A program made the position numbers and the translations under genes. A stretch of 64,000 bases of DNA from an uncultured Pelagibacteraceae bacterium (GTDB taxonomy: Bacteria; Pseudomonadota; Alphaproteobacteria; Pelagibacterales; Pelagibacteraceae). Position 1 is the first letter of the stretch, and each line of letters begins with the position of its first letter. The stretch spans positions 1 through 64,000 of the forward strand of contig CACJPA010000003.1 in NCBI GenBank assembly GCA_902595105.1, given 5' to 3'. The notes under the pieces are model-generated. The model had not been told where the DNA came from. It did not search any database and saw only the letters and a program-made list of their open reading frames with translations. Below are positions 28,867 to 39,635 of the stretch, piece after piece.

Positions 28867-29724
28867 TTATTTTTTATTTATTAATTCACTAATAAAATTT
28901 TCACCATAACCGTCATCAACAGCTTTTTGGAAATAGTTTTTATTTACTTCAGCAACTCTTTCAGCCTCAGGAAAATCTTTTAAAAGATCTTGAATGTAAG
29001 TTAAATCTTTAACTGAATTACTTGCAGTAAATTTAAAGCCTGTAAAATCTCCTTTTAACAGATTATCAAAAATTCTATTTAGAGCTGCAGAATTTCCAGA
29101 ACCAAGTTTTGCAACATCAAATACTTTTTTTAAATCTAAACCCATCTCCGTAGCACTTTTAGCTAAATGATTAACTAATGCAGCATTTCCAAGAGATAAA
29201 AAATTATTTAAAAGCTTAGATTTTGCTCCCATTCCAACAGGTCCAAAGTGAAAATATTCTTTACAGAAAAAATTAAAGTATGGCTCAGCAATTTTAAAGT
29301 TTTCATCTGAAGCGCCAACAATTCCTCCTAAAATACCTTCTTCTGCTTGAACGGGACCTCCCATTACAGGACACTCAACATAATTTATTTTTTTTGCATC
29401 GAATATTGCTTCTGTCTCCATTGAGCCAGTTTTATTGTGAGTAGTGATATCAATAATTAGAGTATTGCTATCTAAAATCGCAGAAATTTTTTCTGATATT
29501 GATTTTGCTATAGGAGTATTGGTAACACACATAAACATTGCATCTAAATTTTTATTAGAAAAATCCTCAAAAGATTTTACCTCTTCAGCTCCCTCGCTAA
29601 CAATTTTCTCAATTGGTTTTCTATTTTTATTAGCAATGACAAAAAGTTTATTTTTATTTTTTAAAATATTTTTTGCTATCCCATAGCCCATATACCCCAC
29701 ACCAATAAAACCTATATTTTTCAT
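28867..29724 (-). CDS. 3-hydroxyisobutyrate dehydrogenase-family oxidoreductase
   Basis: IGFIGVGYMGYGIAKNILK; CPVMGGPVQAEEGILGGIVG; GAKSKLLNNFLSLGN. Confidence 0.85.
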   Translation of the reverse strand: MKNIGFIGVGYMGYGIAKNILKNKNKLFVIANKNRKPIEKIVSEGAEEVKSFEDFSNKNLDAMFMCVTNTPIAKSISEKISAILDSNTLIIDITTHNKTGSMETEAIFDAKKINYVECPVMGGPVQAEEGILGGIVGASDENFKIAEPYFNFFCKEYFHFGPVGMGAKSKLLNNFLSLGNAALVNHLAKSATEMGLDLKKVFDVAKLGSGNSAALNRIFDNLLKGDFTGFKFTASNSVKDLTYIQDLLKDFPEAERVAEVNKNYFQKAVDDGYGENFISELINKK

Positions 29725-29734
29725 TCAATCCTCT

Positions 29735-30601
29735 TTATTTACTTTTTTTACCTTCTGTTCTTATGAACATTATACCAAAAACAATAATTCCTATCACACC
29801 AACTATTTTATTATAGTCAAAGGGTACCCCAAAAATTAAGAAATTAATAATTGTAGACCAAACTAATTGAGAATATTGAAAATTTGTAACAAAAGATAAA
29901 TTAGACAGCTGAATTGCATAGATAATCAAAGAATGACTCACAAAACCTGCCGCACCAAGTAATATTAAATACAGCCAGAAGATATTTTTTTCTAATGGGA
30001 CCCAATTAAAAAATATAAATATACTAAAAATAATTGCGCCCAGAATCGAAGTATAAAAAATTGCAGCAAAAGGATCGTTATCACCTGATACTAGTTTAGT
30101 AAAAAATTGATATAGAGCCCAGCAAATTGGTGGAACAATTGGAAAAATTAAATCAACACTAAATATTCTCATACTTGGCCCTAATGAATAAATGATCGAT
30201 CCAAAGCTAAGCAACATCAAAATAATACCCTTGGATGTCAATATATCTTTTAAAAAGTATGCCGAAAGTAATGAGACGATTAAAGGAGCTGTAAAGAAAA
30301 CAACATAAATATCTACCAAGTCAAATTTCTGTAAAGAATAAAACATAAATGAAGTAGCAGTAACCATTAAAGTTGATCTTATAATTTGAACTTTAAAATT
30401 TTTTTTTAAATTTACTTTTGGTTTAAAAATTAAAAAAAATACAATTAAAGAAATTAAGTGGAAAAAAAATCTTCCCCAAATTGCTTGAGTAATTGGCATA
30501 ACAGTCCCAAGGTATTTTGCCATTGAGTCCATACACACAAACATAAAAAAACCACCGGCAGCTAATAAAATTACGTTAATCAAGGATGTTTGTTGAGGCA
30601 C
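29735..30601 (-). CDS. EamA/DMT-family transporter
   Basis: Ten-TM-like; WGRFFFHLISLIVF, LILLGAAGFVSHSLIIYAIQLSNLSFV..FQYSQLVWSTI. Confidence 0.8.
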   Translation of the reverse strand: MPQQTSLINVILLAAGGFFMFVCMDSMAKYLGTVMPITQAIWGRFFFHLISLIVFFLIFKPKVNLKKNFKVQIIRSTLMVTATSFMFYSLQKFDLVDIYVVFFTAPLIVSLLSAYFLKDILTSKGIILMLLSFGSIIYSLGPSMRIFSVDLIFPIVPPICWALYQFFTKLVSGDNDPFAAIFYTSILGAIIFSIFIFFNWVPLEKNIFWLYLILLGAAGFVSHSLIIYAIQLSNLSFVTNFQYSQLVWSTIINFLIFGVPFDYNKIVGVIGIIVFGIMFIRTEGKKSK

Positions 30602-30613
30602 AGCAAAAATTAA

Positions 30614-32119
30614 TTACATTACAACGCCAACTTGCCAAGGATTAAATTCCTCGTCACCGTAGCCATTAATTTCACTCTTAGATTTATTTCCTGATGCAGT
30701 ATTTACAACTAATTCAAATATTTTTTGACCAACTTCCTCAACTTTCTCTTTTCCTTCAGCTATTGTTCCACAGTTTATATCCATATCTTCTGACATATTT
30801 TTAAACATTGCTGAATTAGTTGAGAGTTTTAAACTTGGTACAGGTTTACATCCAAAACAAGATCCTCTTCCAGTTGTAAAACAAATTACATTCGCACCTG
30901 ATGCAACTTGTCCAGTAACAGATACTGGATCATATCCAGGTGAGTCCATAAAATTGAAACCTTTATTTTTTAAAGGTTCAGCATAATACAATACATCTTG
31001 AAGGATAGAATTTCCTCCTTTTGCAACAGCACCTAAAGATTTCTCTAATATAGTTGTCAGACCACCTTTTTTATTTCCTGGCGCAGGGTTATTGTCCATA
31101 GAACTATTGTTAATTGTTGTATAGTGTCTCCACCATTCAATTCTTTTTAGAAGTTTGTCAGCAGTTTTTTGTGAATTAGCTCTATTAATTAATAAATGTT
31201 CTGCTCCATAAATTTCTGGTGTTTCAGATAAAATTGAACTCCCACCTTTTTTAACTAAGAGATCTGCCGCAACTCCTAATGCAGGATTTGCAGTTATTCC
31301 TGAATATCCATCAGAACCACCACATTGAAGAGCTAAAGTTAGATGACTTACTGGTTGCGAAGTTCTTTGAACATGATTAGCTTCTGAAAGTAAATTTTTA
31401 ATTTGAGACAATACTTTCTCTACTATTTTTTTAGTCCCACCTTCATCTTGGATAGTTAGAAAATGAATTCGGTTATGTTTCTTTAATGATTCATCAAACA
31501 AACTGACTTGTGCACATTCACATCCTAAACCTATAACAAAAACGTGAGAAAAATTTGGGTGATTTTTAAATCCATCAATAGTTCTTTGAAAAATTTGCAT
31601 TCCTTCACTTTCAGTATTCATTCCACATCCTGTCGAGTGAGTAATTGGTACTATGCCATCAATGTTTGGGTAATCTTTTAAAATGTCAGAATATTTAATC
31701 CTCTCAACGATCATCTTAGTGACAGTTGCTGAGCAATTAACAGTACTTACAATTCCAATGTAATTTCTAGTAGCAACCTGTCCATTATCTCTTAAAATTC
31801 CATTAAAGAATGTGTCTGCTTTTTCATCAATAATATGTTTTTTATCTGTGACTTTAAAATTTCTTTTGAACTCTCTAAATTCTAAATTATGTGAATGAAC
31901 ATGCTGACCAGGCTTAATATCATCTAATGCAAAACCAATAATTTGATCATATTTGATAATAGGATCACCTTTTTTAATCTCTTTTAAACATACTTTATGA
32001 CCAAAAGGGATTGGATCCAATGTACTTATATCATGACCTTCAATTTTTGTTTTTTCTGGTATGATAAATTGACTTACGCCAACATTGTCATTGCTATTTA
32101 AAACTATTAGATTATTCAT
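30614..32119 (-). CDS. UxaA-family altronate/galactarate dehydratase-like protein
   Basis: SAF-like N-terminus plus UxaA core (GYVRNGQVATRNYIGI-like, THSTGCGMN, QCGGSDGYSGITANPALG, FTTGRGSCFGCKPVPSLK). Preferred start ATG at 32119. Confidence 0.85.
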   Translation of the reverse strand: MNNLIVLNSNDNVGVSQFIIPEKTKIEGHDISTLDPIPFGHKVCLKEIKKGDPIIKYDQIIGFALDDIKPGQHVHSHNLEFREFKRNFKVTDKKHIIDEKADTFFNGILRDNGQVATRNYIGIVSTVNCSATVTKMIVERIKYSDILKDYPNIDGIVPITHSTGCGMNTESEGMQIFQRTIDGFKNHPNFSHVFVIGLGCECAQVSLFDESLKKHNRIHFLTIQDEGGTKKIVEKVLSQIKNLLSEANHVQRTSQPVSHLTLALQCGGSDGYSGITANPALGVAADLLVKKGGSSILSETPEIYGAEHLLINRANSQKTADKLLKRIEWWRHYTTINNSSMDNNPAPGNKKGGLTTILEKSLGAVAKGGNSILQDVLYYAEPLKNKGFNFMDSPGYDPVSVTGQVASGANVICFTTGRGSCFGCKPVPSLKLSTNSAMFKNMSEDMDINCGTIAEGKEKVEEVGQKIFELVVNTASGNKSKSEINGYGDEEFNPWQVGVVM

Positions 32120-32165
32120 AAATTTATTATATAACCAATAACTTAAACAGACCATTATATTAATT

Positions 32166-33950
32166 ATGCCTAAAAAAAGAAAAAAGAGTTTCCGAAGTCA
32201 ACAGTGGTTTAATAATCCAAAAAACCCTGACATGACGGCTTTATATCTAGAAAGGTATTTAAATTATGGTCTTACAAGAAAAGAATTACAATCTGGAAAT
32301 CCAATTATTGGAATAGCACAATCTGGCAGTGATCTTTCTCCATGCAACAGGCATTTCATGTCTTTGAGTAAAAGAATAAAAGATGGAATTAGAAGAGCTG
32401 GTGGGATTCCAATGGAATTTCCTACCCACCCAATTCAAGAAACCGGAAAAAGACCAACGGCAATGTTGGATAGAAATCTTTCTTATTTGTCACTAGTTGA
32501 AGTTTTGTATGGATATCCAATTGATGGAGTTATCCTAACAACAGGATGTGATAAAACTACTCCAGCTGCTTTGATGGCAGCTGCAACGGTAAATATTCCT
32601 GCAATAGTTTTATCAGGTGGTCCAATGTTAGATGGAGTTTACAAAGGAAAATTAGCTGGTTCAGGAATGGTAGTTTGGGAAGCAAGAAAAATGTTAGCCA
32701 AAGGAGAAATTAAATACGAGGAATTTATGGATATGGTTGCATCTTCTGCACCAAGTGCTGGACATTGTAATACTATGGGAACAGCTTCTTCAATGAACTC
32801 TGTTGCTGAAGCATTGGGTATGTCTTTACCTGGAGGGGCTGTAATTCCTGCACCTTACAGAGAAAGAGAACAAATTTCTTATGAAACAGGAAAAAGAATT
32901 GTTGGAATGGTTCATGAAGATTTAACTCCTTCAAAAATTATGACACGTAAAGCTTTTGAAAACGCAGTAGTAGTTGCAAGTGCTATAGGTGGATCAAGTA
33001 ACTGCACAGCTCATCTAAGTGCTATTGCAAAACATATGGGAATTAAATTTGATCTTTCTGATTGGCAAAAACTTGGGCACAACATTCCTTTACTCGTGAA
33101 TTGCCAACCTGCAGGAGAATACTTAATGGAAAGTTTTCATAGAGCTGGAGCAATACCAGCTGTAATGAAAGAATTAATTAAAAACAAAAAAATTCATACA
33201 AAAATAAAGACAGTTACAGGAAAAACTGTAGGAGAAAATTTAAGAAAGAAAGTTGATGTAGACAATACAGTAATCAAAACATTTAAGAATGCATTAACTG
33301 AAAAAGCTGGATTTTTAGTTATGAAAAGCAACTTTTTCTCATCCGCTATCATGAAAACATCAGTAATCAGCAAAGAATTTAGAGATCAGTATTTATCAAA
33401 TCCTAAGCACCCAAATGTTTTTGAATGTAAAGCTATAGTTTTTGAAGGTCCTGAGGATTATCATAAAAGACTTAATGATAAGAAGTTAAAAATAGATGAA
33501 AACTCTTTATTAATTATTAGAGGTTGTGGACCTGTTGGTTATCCTGGATCAGCAGAAGTAGTTAACATGCAACCACCAGACAGATTATTAAAAAAAGGAA
33601 TTAGACATTTACCAACACTTGGAGATGGAAGACAGAGTGGAACATCAGAAAGCCCATCAATACTTCATGTTTCACCAGAGTCAGCAGTAGGTGGAGATCT
33701 GGGCATTGTAAAAACTTACGATAAAATAAAAATAGACTTAAATAAAAGAAGAGTTGATTTGTTGATTTCTCAAGCTGAATTTAAAAAACGAAGAAAAAAC
33801 AAAAAATTATTTAAACCAAATAACCAAACGCCTTGGCAAGAAATATTTAGGAATACTGTAGGTCAACTGGATGATGGTGCATGTATTAATTCTAGAGGAA
33901 AATACTTAGATGTATCTCATACAAAAGGTTTACCTAGAGATTCACATTAA
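32166..33950 (+). CDS. IlvD/Edd-family dehydratase, aldonate (arabonate/xylonate)-dehydratase-like
   Basis: GIAQSGSDLSPCNRHF, TTGCDKTTPAALMAAATVNIPAIVLSGGPM, SAGHCNTMGTASSMNSVAEALGMSLPG. Confidence 0.85.
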   Translation: MPKKRKKSFRSQQWFNNPKNPDMTALYLERYLNYGLTRKELQSGNPIIGIAQSGSDLSPCNRHFMSLSKRIKDGIRRAGGIPMEFPTHPIQETGKRPTAMLDRNLSYLSLVEVLYGYPIDGVILTTGCDKTTPAALMAAATVNIPAIVLSGGPMLDGVYKGKLAGSGMVVWEARKMLAKGEIKYEEFMDMVASSAPSAGHCNTMGTASSMNSVAEALGMSLPGGAVIPAPYREREQISYETGKRIVGMVHEDLTPSKIMTRKAFENAVVVASAIGGSSNCTAHLSAIAKHMGIKFDLSDWQKLGHNIPLLVNCQPAGEYLMESFHRAGAIPAVMKELIKNKKIHTKIKTVTGKTVGENLRKKVDVDNTVIKTFKNALTEKAGFLVMKSNFFSSAIMKTSVISKEFRDQYLSNPKHPNVFECKAIVFEGPEDYHKRLNDKKLKIDENSLLIIRGCGPVGYPGSAEVVNMQPPDRLLKKGIRHLPTLGDGRQSGTSESPSILHVSPESAVGGDLGIVKTYDKIKIDLNKRRVDLLISQAEFKKRRKNKKLFKPNNQTPWQEIFRNTVGQLDDGACINSRGKYLDVSHTKGLPRDSH

Positions 33951-34919
33951 ATGAAACCAAAGATATTAGTTTCTAGAAAAATTTCAGATTTAGCAGAAGA
34001 AAAATTAAGTAAAGAGTTTGACGTAACATTAAATCTAAAAGATGAACCAATTCCTGAAAGTGAGTTGATTAAAATTATTAACAAATATGATGGGATGATT
34101 TCTACTGGTTTTGATAAAATTGGAGAGAATTTTTTCAATAATCTTAATGGTAAATTAAAAATAATAGCTCAGGTAGGTGTGGGGTACGATAATATATCTA
34201 TTAACTTAGCTTTAGAAAAAAATATAAAAGTTACTAATACACCTAATGTATTAAATGAAGCTGTTGCAGAGCTTACTATTCTTTTAATTTTAGCTGCATC
34301 AAGAAGAATTGGTGAAGCTTATAATTTAGTAAGAACAGATAATTGGAAAAATCAAAAACCTGATTTAACTAAATTTATGATTGGTAATTCAGTCACTGGC
34401 AAAACTCTAGGTATCATTGGCATGGGTCGAATAGGAAGAATGGCAGCTAAATGTGCAAAAGCATTTGGGATGAAAATAATTTATTACAATAGGAATAAAC
34501 TTTCTGATGATTTAGAAGATGGTGCAAAATATTATTCAGATTTAAATTCAATGTTACCAAACTGTGATTTCGTAAGCATACACACTCCAGCAACTGCAGA
34601 AACAAAATATATTCTAAACAAAGATACAATTAGTTTATTACCCAAACATGCTGTCGTGATAAATACTTCAAGAGGATCAACAATTGATGATGATGCATTG
34701 ATAGATGCATTGGAAAATAAAAAAATTTATGCTGCAGGCTTAGATGTATTTAACAATGAACCAAATTTAGATAAGAGATATTTAAATTTAGACAACTGTT
34801 TTGTTCTTCCACACGTTGGCAGTGCGACACACGAAACACGTCTTGCTATGAGTATGATGGCTGTCGATAATATCTTCTGTTTTTTCAACAAAAATCCACT
34901 CATTTCAGAAGTAGTTTAG
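33951..34919 (+). CDS. D-2-hydroxyacid dehydrogenase (glyoxylate/hydroxypyruvate reductase type)
   Basis: GKTLGIIGMGRIGRMAAKCAKAFGMKIIYYNR; VVINTSRGSTIDDDALIDALE; GLDVFNNEP; LPHVGSATHET. Confidence 0.9.
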   Translation: MKPKILVSRKISDLAEEKLSKEFDVTLNLKDEPIPESELIKIINKYDGMISTGFDKIGENFFNNLNGKLKIIAQVGVGYDNISINLALEKNIKVTNTPNVLNEAVAELTILLILAASRRIGEAYNLVRTDNWKNQKPDLTKFMIGNSVTGKTLGIIGMGRIGRMAAKCAKAFGMKIIYYNRNKLSDDLEDGAKYYSDLNSMLPNCDFVSIHTPATAETKYILNKDTISLLPKHAVVINTSRGSTIDDDALIDALENKKIYAAGLDVFNNEPNLDKRYLNLDNCFVLPHVGSATHETRLAMSMMAVDNIFCFFNKNPLISEVV

Positions 34920-35040
34920 AACAACTATAAGTTGTTTAGTTAATATATATAATTTCTATATATAATAATTAAACCGATTTAATTGAAATAGAAAATCATT
35001 TATGATTAACTTCCGAAAAAACATAAACGAGAGGAAGATA

Positions 35041-36057
35041 ATGTTTAAATTAATATCTAAAACTTTAGCAGCAGTGGCTATGGTTTCAGTTGCTTTATTT
35101 GGCTCTGCAAACGCAAAGACTTTAAAGATTGAAACTCACTTTACTGCTAGTTCACCAAATGGTGAAGTTGCGGCTCAGTTCGCAAAAAATGTAGAAATGT
35201 TTTCTGGTGGAAGCTTGAAAATTGAAATGTTCTACTCATCTTCAGTAACAGGTAAATCTGCTGAGGTATTTAACTCTGCACAAACTGGAATTATCGATTG
35301 TGATATGACTGGTGCTGGTTACCAAACTGGTAAAAATGCAGCGTTCCAATTTGCAGGTGATGTAATGGGTGGATACGATAACCCATACCAACAATATGAA
35401 TTCTTGAATTTCCCAGGAGCTCAAGAAGCTGTTGATGCACTTTACAACAAATATGGAATGACTTTAATTGGTTGGTGGATACCAGGACATGAGTCTCTAA
35501 TTTCTAGCAAACCAATTCCAGATGTTGCATCTATCAAAGACTTTAAATTTAGATCACCTCCAGGAATGGAAAGTATGATCTTTACAGCACTAGGTGCTAA
35601 GCCAATCGTAATGGACTTTGGTGAAGTTCCAACTGCTTTACAAACTGGTCTAATTGATGGCGCTGACTATTCATCTCTAGCTACTAACTATGCAGGTGGA
35701 CACTATGAGCAAAATAAATATGCTACATATCCAGGTTTTCACTCTATGCCAGCTGACCATTTAGCTTGTAACACAAAAGTTTGGAACAAGTTAAAGCCTC
35801 ATGAAAGAGGAGCGATGAAAGCAGGTATCGAGATTGCTGGTAGAACAATCACTAGCTTGGTAGAGAGAAAAAACGCAGAAGCAGTTAAAGCTTTAAAAGA
35901 AATGGGTGTTACACTTCATGACTGGTCTAGAGAAGATAGACTTAAGTTCAGAAATGCTGCACTTAATGCTTGGCAGGAATGGAAAAAGAAATCTCCTGAA
36001 GCTGCTGCTCTTATAGACATACATACAGCTTACATGAAAGCTAACGGTATTATGTAA
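35041..36057 (+). CDS. dctP: TRAP transporter substrate-binding protein
   Basis: Signal peptide MFKLISKTLAAVAMVSVALFGSANA; FRSPPGMESMIFTALGAKPIVMDFGEVPTALQTGLIDGAD. Start set to ATG 35041 behind GAGGAAG. Confidence 0.9.
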   Translation: MFKLISKTLAAVAMVSVALFGSANAKTLKIETHFTASSPNGEVAAQFAKNVEMFSGGSLKIEMFYSSSVTGKSAEVFNSAQTGIIDCDMTGAGYQTGKNAAFQFAGDVMGGYDNPYQQYEFLNFPGAQEAVDALYNKYGMTLIGWWIPGHESLISSKPIPDVASIKDFKFRSPPGMESMIFTALGAKPIVMDFGEVPTALQTGLIDGADYSSLATNYAGGHYEQNKYATYPGFHSMPADHLACNTKVWNKLKPHERGAMKAGIEIAGRTITSLVERKNAEAVKALKEMGVTLHDWSREDRLKFRNAALNAWQEWKKKSPEAAALIDIHTAYMKANGIM

Positions 36058-36070
36058 TAAAAGGAATCTT

Positions 36071-36092
36071 GAGGGGCCTGAAAAGGCCCTTC
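36071..36092 (+). terminator. Strong intercistronic hairpin (attenuator/processing stem) between dctP and dctQ
   Basis: GAGGGGCCT-GAAA-AGGCCCTTC, 9-bp stem with one G-U and a GNRA tetraloop; T-rich tract follows about 15 nt later. Confidence 0.7.
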
Positions 36093-36119
36093 TAGCTAAA
36101 TTTAAAATTTTTTTATTTA

Positions 36120-36689
36120 ATGATAGATAAAGAATTACAAGAACAGAATGAAAAAGTTGCAAGTAAAGATGATTTTCCAATAAATTGGATTGATAGAATT
36201 TCCTTATTTTTAAGCCACACAATCAAATATTTAATCCCAATAATAGTACTTGTAATGATGTACGAAATTTTTATGAGGTACGTTGTATTTAAACCAACTT
36301 TGTGGGCTAACGAATTATGCTTGTGGTTGGCTGGTGTTTGTTATTTGGTTGGTGGAATATATGCAACAAGGTTAAGAAGCCATATTAGAATAGTATTGTT
36401 ATATGATTGGGTAAGTAGACCAACACAGAGAATTTTTGATCTAATAAGTACAATTATTATTGTTCTTTTTGCTGCAGCTGTAATTTATGGGGGCATGGAA
36501 GATGCATACAGATCGTTTATAAATTGGGAGAGATTTGCTACTTATTGGGATCCACCAATTCCTGCTACTATGAAGCCGCTTACGCTAATATGTGTATTTC
36601 TTATTGCCGTTCAATCAGTAAATAACTTAATAATTGATTGGAAAAATCCTAAAGAAAAACAATACGACCCTTCTAAAGAATTAAAATAA
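36120..36689 (+). CDS. dctQ: TRAP transporter small permease
   Basis: Four-TM; FMRYVVFKPTLWANELCLWLAGVCYLVGGIYATRLRSHIRI. Confidence 0.9.
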   Translation: MIDKELQEQNEKVASKDDFPINWIDRISLFLSHTIKYLIPIIVLVMMYEIFMRYVVFKPTLWANELCLWLAGVCYLVGGIYATRLRSHIRIVLLYDWVSRPTQRIFDLISTIIIVLFAAAVIYGGMEDAYRSFINWERFATYWDPPIPATMKPLTLICVFLIAVQSVNNLIIDWKNPKEKQYDPSKELK

Positions 36690-36690
36690 A

Positions 36691-38007
36691 ATGGAAATAG
36701 GATCACTTTCGATAATACTTATAGTTGGATTATTATTGCTTATATCTATTGGTGTTCCAATGGGTTTTGCCTCAGGTTTTATGGGGGCGGTACTTGTATT
36801 TTTATATATAGGTGAACATGCTTTAGGGATCTTACTTTCAAGATATTATTCTCTAGTTGTTACTTATTCTTTTTTATCGGTGCCATTATTTATATTTATG
36901 GCCTCCTTACTTGAACGCTCGAACATAGCTAGAGATTTATATGATGCCTTGAATGCGTGGCTAAGAAAAACTCGAGGTGGAGTAGGAGTGGTGACTGCCA
37001 TCATGGCAACAATTATGGCTGCTATGAGTGGAATTATTGGAGGAGAAATAGTTTTATTAGGATTGATCGCACTGCCTCAAATGTTGAGATTAAAATATGA
37101 TCAAGATATGTCGATTGGTATTATCTGTGCATCAGGTTCATTAGGAACCATGATACCTCCTTCTATTGTTTTAATTATCTATGGATTGACAACAGAAACT
37201 TCAATTACAATGTTATTTCAAGAAGCAATAGTTCCAGGTTTGATGATTTCAGGTTTGATAATCACTTACATTTTAATTAGAACAAGATTGCAACCACATC
37301 TTGCACCATTAAGTGATGAGCCACCATTAACTTTAAAAGAAAAAATTTCCTATCTACCAGGTCTTTTGCCACCAATTGGAATAGTGATAATTGTTTTAGG
37401 TTCAATCTATTCAGGAATAACAGGTATTACAGAAGCTGCTGGTATGGGTGTTGTTGCTACATTAATTATTATTTTTGCAAGAAAAGAACTGACATGGTTT
37501 TTATTTAAAGATGCATTAACAAGAACTTTCAAAGCATCTGGAACTATTTTGACAATTACTTTTGGTGCAACAGTTTTAGCAGGAGCTTATTCTCTTGCTG
37601 GTGGTCCAAAATATGTAGCAGAAACAATTTTGGCTTATGACTTAAAACCAATGTATTTAATTTTCATGATGCAGATTATGTTCTTAATCATGGGAGCATT
37701 TATGGACTGGGTTGGAATTGTATTATTAGCAATGCCAGTATTTTTACCTATAGTGATTGCACTTGGTTTTGATCCGATTTGGTTTGGAATATTATTCTGT
37801 GTAAATATGCAGGTTTCATTTTTAAGTCCACCATTTGGGCCCGCCGCCTTTTATTTGAAATCGGTCGCTCCTCCGCATATATCTTTAACAGATATCTTTA
37901 GAGGTTTTGCACCGTTTATAGTAATTCAATTAATTGTATTAGCATGTGTTATGTTCTTCCCTGAAGCAATGACACAAAATTTCCACGAATTTAAACCTAA
38001 ACCATGA
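36691..38007 (+). CDS. dctM: TRAP transporter large permease
   Basis: GVPMGFASGFMGAVLVF; SGIIGGEIVLLGLIALPQMLRLKYDQDMSIGIICASGSLGTMIPPSI. Confidence 0.95.
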   Translation: MEIGSLSIILIVGLLLLISIGVPMGFASGFMGAVLVFLYIGEHALGILLSRYYSLVVTYSFLSVPLFIFMASLLERSNIARDLYDALNAWLRKTRGGVGVVTAIMATIMAAMSGIIGGEIVLLGLIALPQMLRLKYDQDMSIGIICASGSLGTMIPPSIVLIIYGLTTETSITMLFQEAIVPGLMISGLIITYILIRTRLQPHLAPLSDEPPLTLKEKISYLPGLLPPIGIVIIVLGSIYSGITGITEAAGMGVVATLIIIFARKELTWFLFKDALTRTFKASGTILTITFGATVLAGAYSLAGGPKYVAETILAYDLKPMYLIFMMQIMFLIMGAFMDWVGIVLLAMPVFLPIVIALGFDPIWFGILFCVNMQVSFLSPPFGPAAFYLKSVAPPHISLTDIFRGFAPFIVIQLIVLACVMFFPEAMTQNFHEFKPKP

Positions 38008-38873
38008 TAACAATTGGATTTATTGGAACAGGCTTGATGGGCCTTCCAATGGCTAAAAATATATTAAAATCTGGATTTAAATTAAAAGCTTTTAATCGAT
38101 CAATAGAAAAAGCAGAACCACTAAAAGAGTTCGGTGCAGAAATTTCAAAATCAATAAATGATGTAGTTAAGGACAGTGATTTTATTATTACCATGTTAAC
38201 TGATGATAGTGCAGTTGATGCAATAACTTCTAGTACAGATTTTTTAGACAACTTAAAATCAGGCTCAACAGTTGTTGATATGAGTTCTGTTAAACCTACA
38301 ACAGCAACAAAACATGGAACTAATTTAAAATCAAAAAATGTAAATTATTTAGATGCACCAGTTTCTGGAGGAACTATCGGTGCAGAAGAAGCTTCACTAG
38401 CTATCATGGTAGGTGGTGAACAAAGTGTTTTTGATAATTCTGAAAAAATTTTAAAGGCAATGGGAAACCCAACATTAGTTGGACCAATTGGAAGTGGACA
38501 AGTATCAAAACTAGCAAATCAAATTGTTGTTGGGGTTACAATAGGTGCTGTTGCTGAAGCCATAACATTATGTGAAAAGGCTGGAGCCGACCCTAATAAA
38601 TTAATTAAAGCTCTTTCTGGTGGATGGGCAGATAGCAAAATACTTCAAACACATGGAAAAAGAATGATTGATAAAGATTTCAGCCCTAAGGGTAAAACTT
38701 ATACTCATTTGAAAGACATGAATAATATTTTAGAATGCGCAAATTCCTATAATACTCATTTACCTATTTCAAATTTAGTTAAAGAAATGTATAAGACTTT
38801 AGTTGATAATGGTCATGGTAACACTGATCACAGTTCACTTTATAACGAGATTGAAAGGATAAATAAAAAATGA
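38004..38873 (+). CDS. 3-hydroxyisobutyrate dehydrogenase/tartronate-semialdehyde reductase family protein
   Basis: IGFIGTGLMGLPMAKNILKSGF; LDAPVSGGTIGAEEASLAIMVGG; GQVSKLANQIVVG. Confidence 0.85.
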   Translation: MITIGFIGTGLMGLPMAKNILKSGFKLKAFNRSIEKAEPLKEFGAEISKSINDVVKDSDFIITMLTDDSAVDAITSSTDFLDNLKSGSTVVDMSSVKPTTATKHGTNLKSKNVNYLDAPVSGGTIGAEEASLAIMVGGEQSVFDNSEKILKAMGNPTLVGPIGSGQVSKLANQIVVGVTIGAVAEAITLCEKAGADPNKLIKALSGGWADSKILQTHGKRMIDKDFSPKGKTYTHLKDMNNILECANSYNTHLPISNLVKEMYKTLVDNGHGNTDHSSLYNEIERINKK

Positions 38874-39613
38874 GCGGAAGACTTAATGGGAAACAAATTG
38901 TTGTAACAGCAGCAGGACAAGGAATTGGAAAAGCAACAGCGATTGCATTTCATAAAGAAGGAGCTCACGTAACAGCTACAGACTTAAATGATAAGACATT
39001 AGCAGACTTAAACAAAGAATATCCAGATATTAAAGTTACCAAATTAGATTCAACTGATAACAATGCAATATTAGAGTTTATCAAAACTCTTGATAAAGTA
39101 GATGTGTTATTCAATGCAGTTGGATTTGTTCACCATGGAACAATTCTTGAATGTGACGAAAAAGATTGGGATTTCTCATCAAATGTAAATGTGAAATCAA
39201 TGTATTTTATGTGTAAGTCTATATTACCACTAATGGTAAAACAAAATGGTGGTAGCATAATTAATGTGTCTTCATGCGCTTCAAGCTTAAAAGGTTTTCC
39301 TAACAGATTTATTTATGGAACAACAAAAGGTGCTGTTATAGGTTTAACAAAATCTATAGCAATAGATTTTGTTAAACAAAATATTAGATGCAATTCCATA
39401 GCTCCTGGAACAGTTTTCTCACCATCTTGGCAAGACAGAGTTAACCAGAGCTCAGATCCAGTTCAGGCAAAAAAAGATTTTATAGCAAGACAACCAATGG
39501 GAAGATTAGGGACTGCAGAGGAAATAGCAGATTTTGCAGTTTATCTAGCAAGTGACGAATCAACATTTACTACAGGACAAACATTCTCAGTTGATGGTGG
39601 AATTTCAATATAA
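38870..39613 (+). CDS. SDR dehydrogenase, BDH2/2-keto-3-deoxy-L-fuconate-dehydrogenase-like
   Basis: GRLNGKQIVVTAAGQGIGKATAIAF; DVLFNAVGFVHHGTILECDEKDWDFS; IYGTTKGAVIGLTKSIAIDF closely resembles BDH2-type SDRs. Confidence 0.8.
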   Translation: MSGRLNGKQIVVTAAGQGIGKATAIAFHKEGAHVTATDLNDKTLADLNKEYPDIKVTKLDSTDNNAILEFIKTLDKVDVLFNAVGFVHHGTILECDEKDWDFSSNVNVKSMYFMCKSILPLMVKQNGGSIINVSSCASSLKGFPNRFIYGTTKGAVIGLTKSIAIDFVKQNIRCNSIAPGTVFSPSWQDRVNQSSDPVQAKKDFIARQPMGRLGTAEEIADFAVYLASDESTFTTGQTFSVDGGISI

Positions 39614-39635
39614 TTAAATAACAAAAAGGACAATT

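Noticed and set aside
34920-34990. Small hairpin AACAACT-ATA-AGTTGTT and TATATATAATTTCTATATATA inverted repeat upstream of dctP
   Set aside because: Low-complexity AT sequence where short inverted repeats are expected by chance; possible terminator/operator but not supportable alone.
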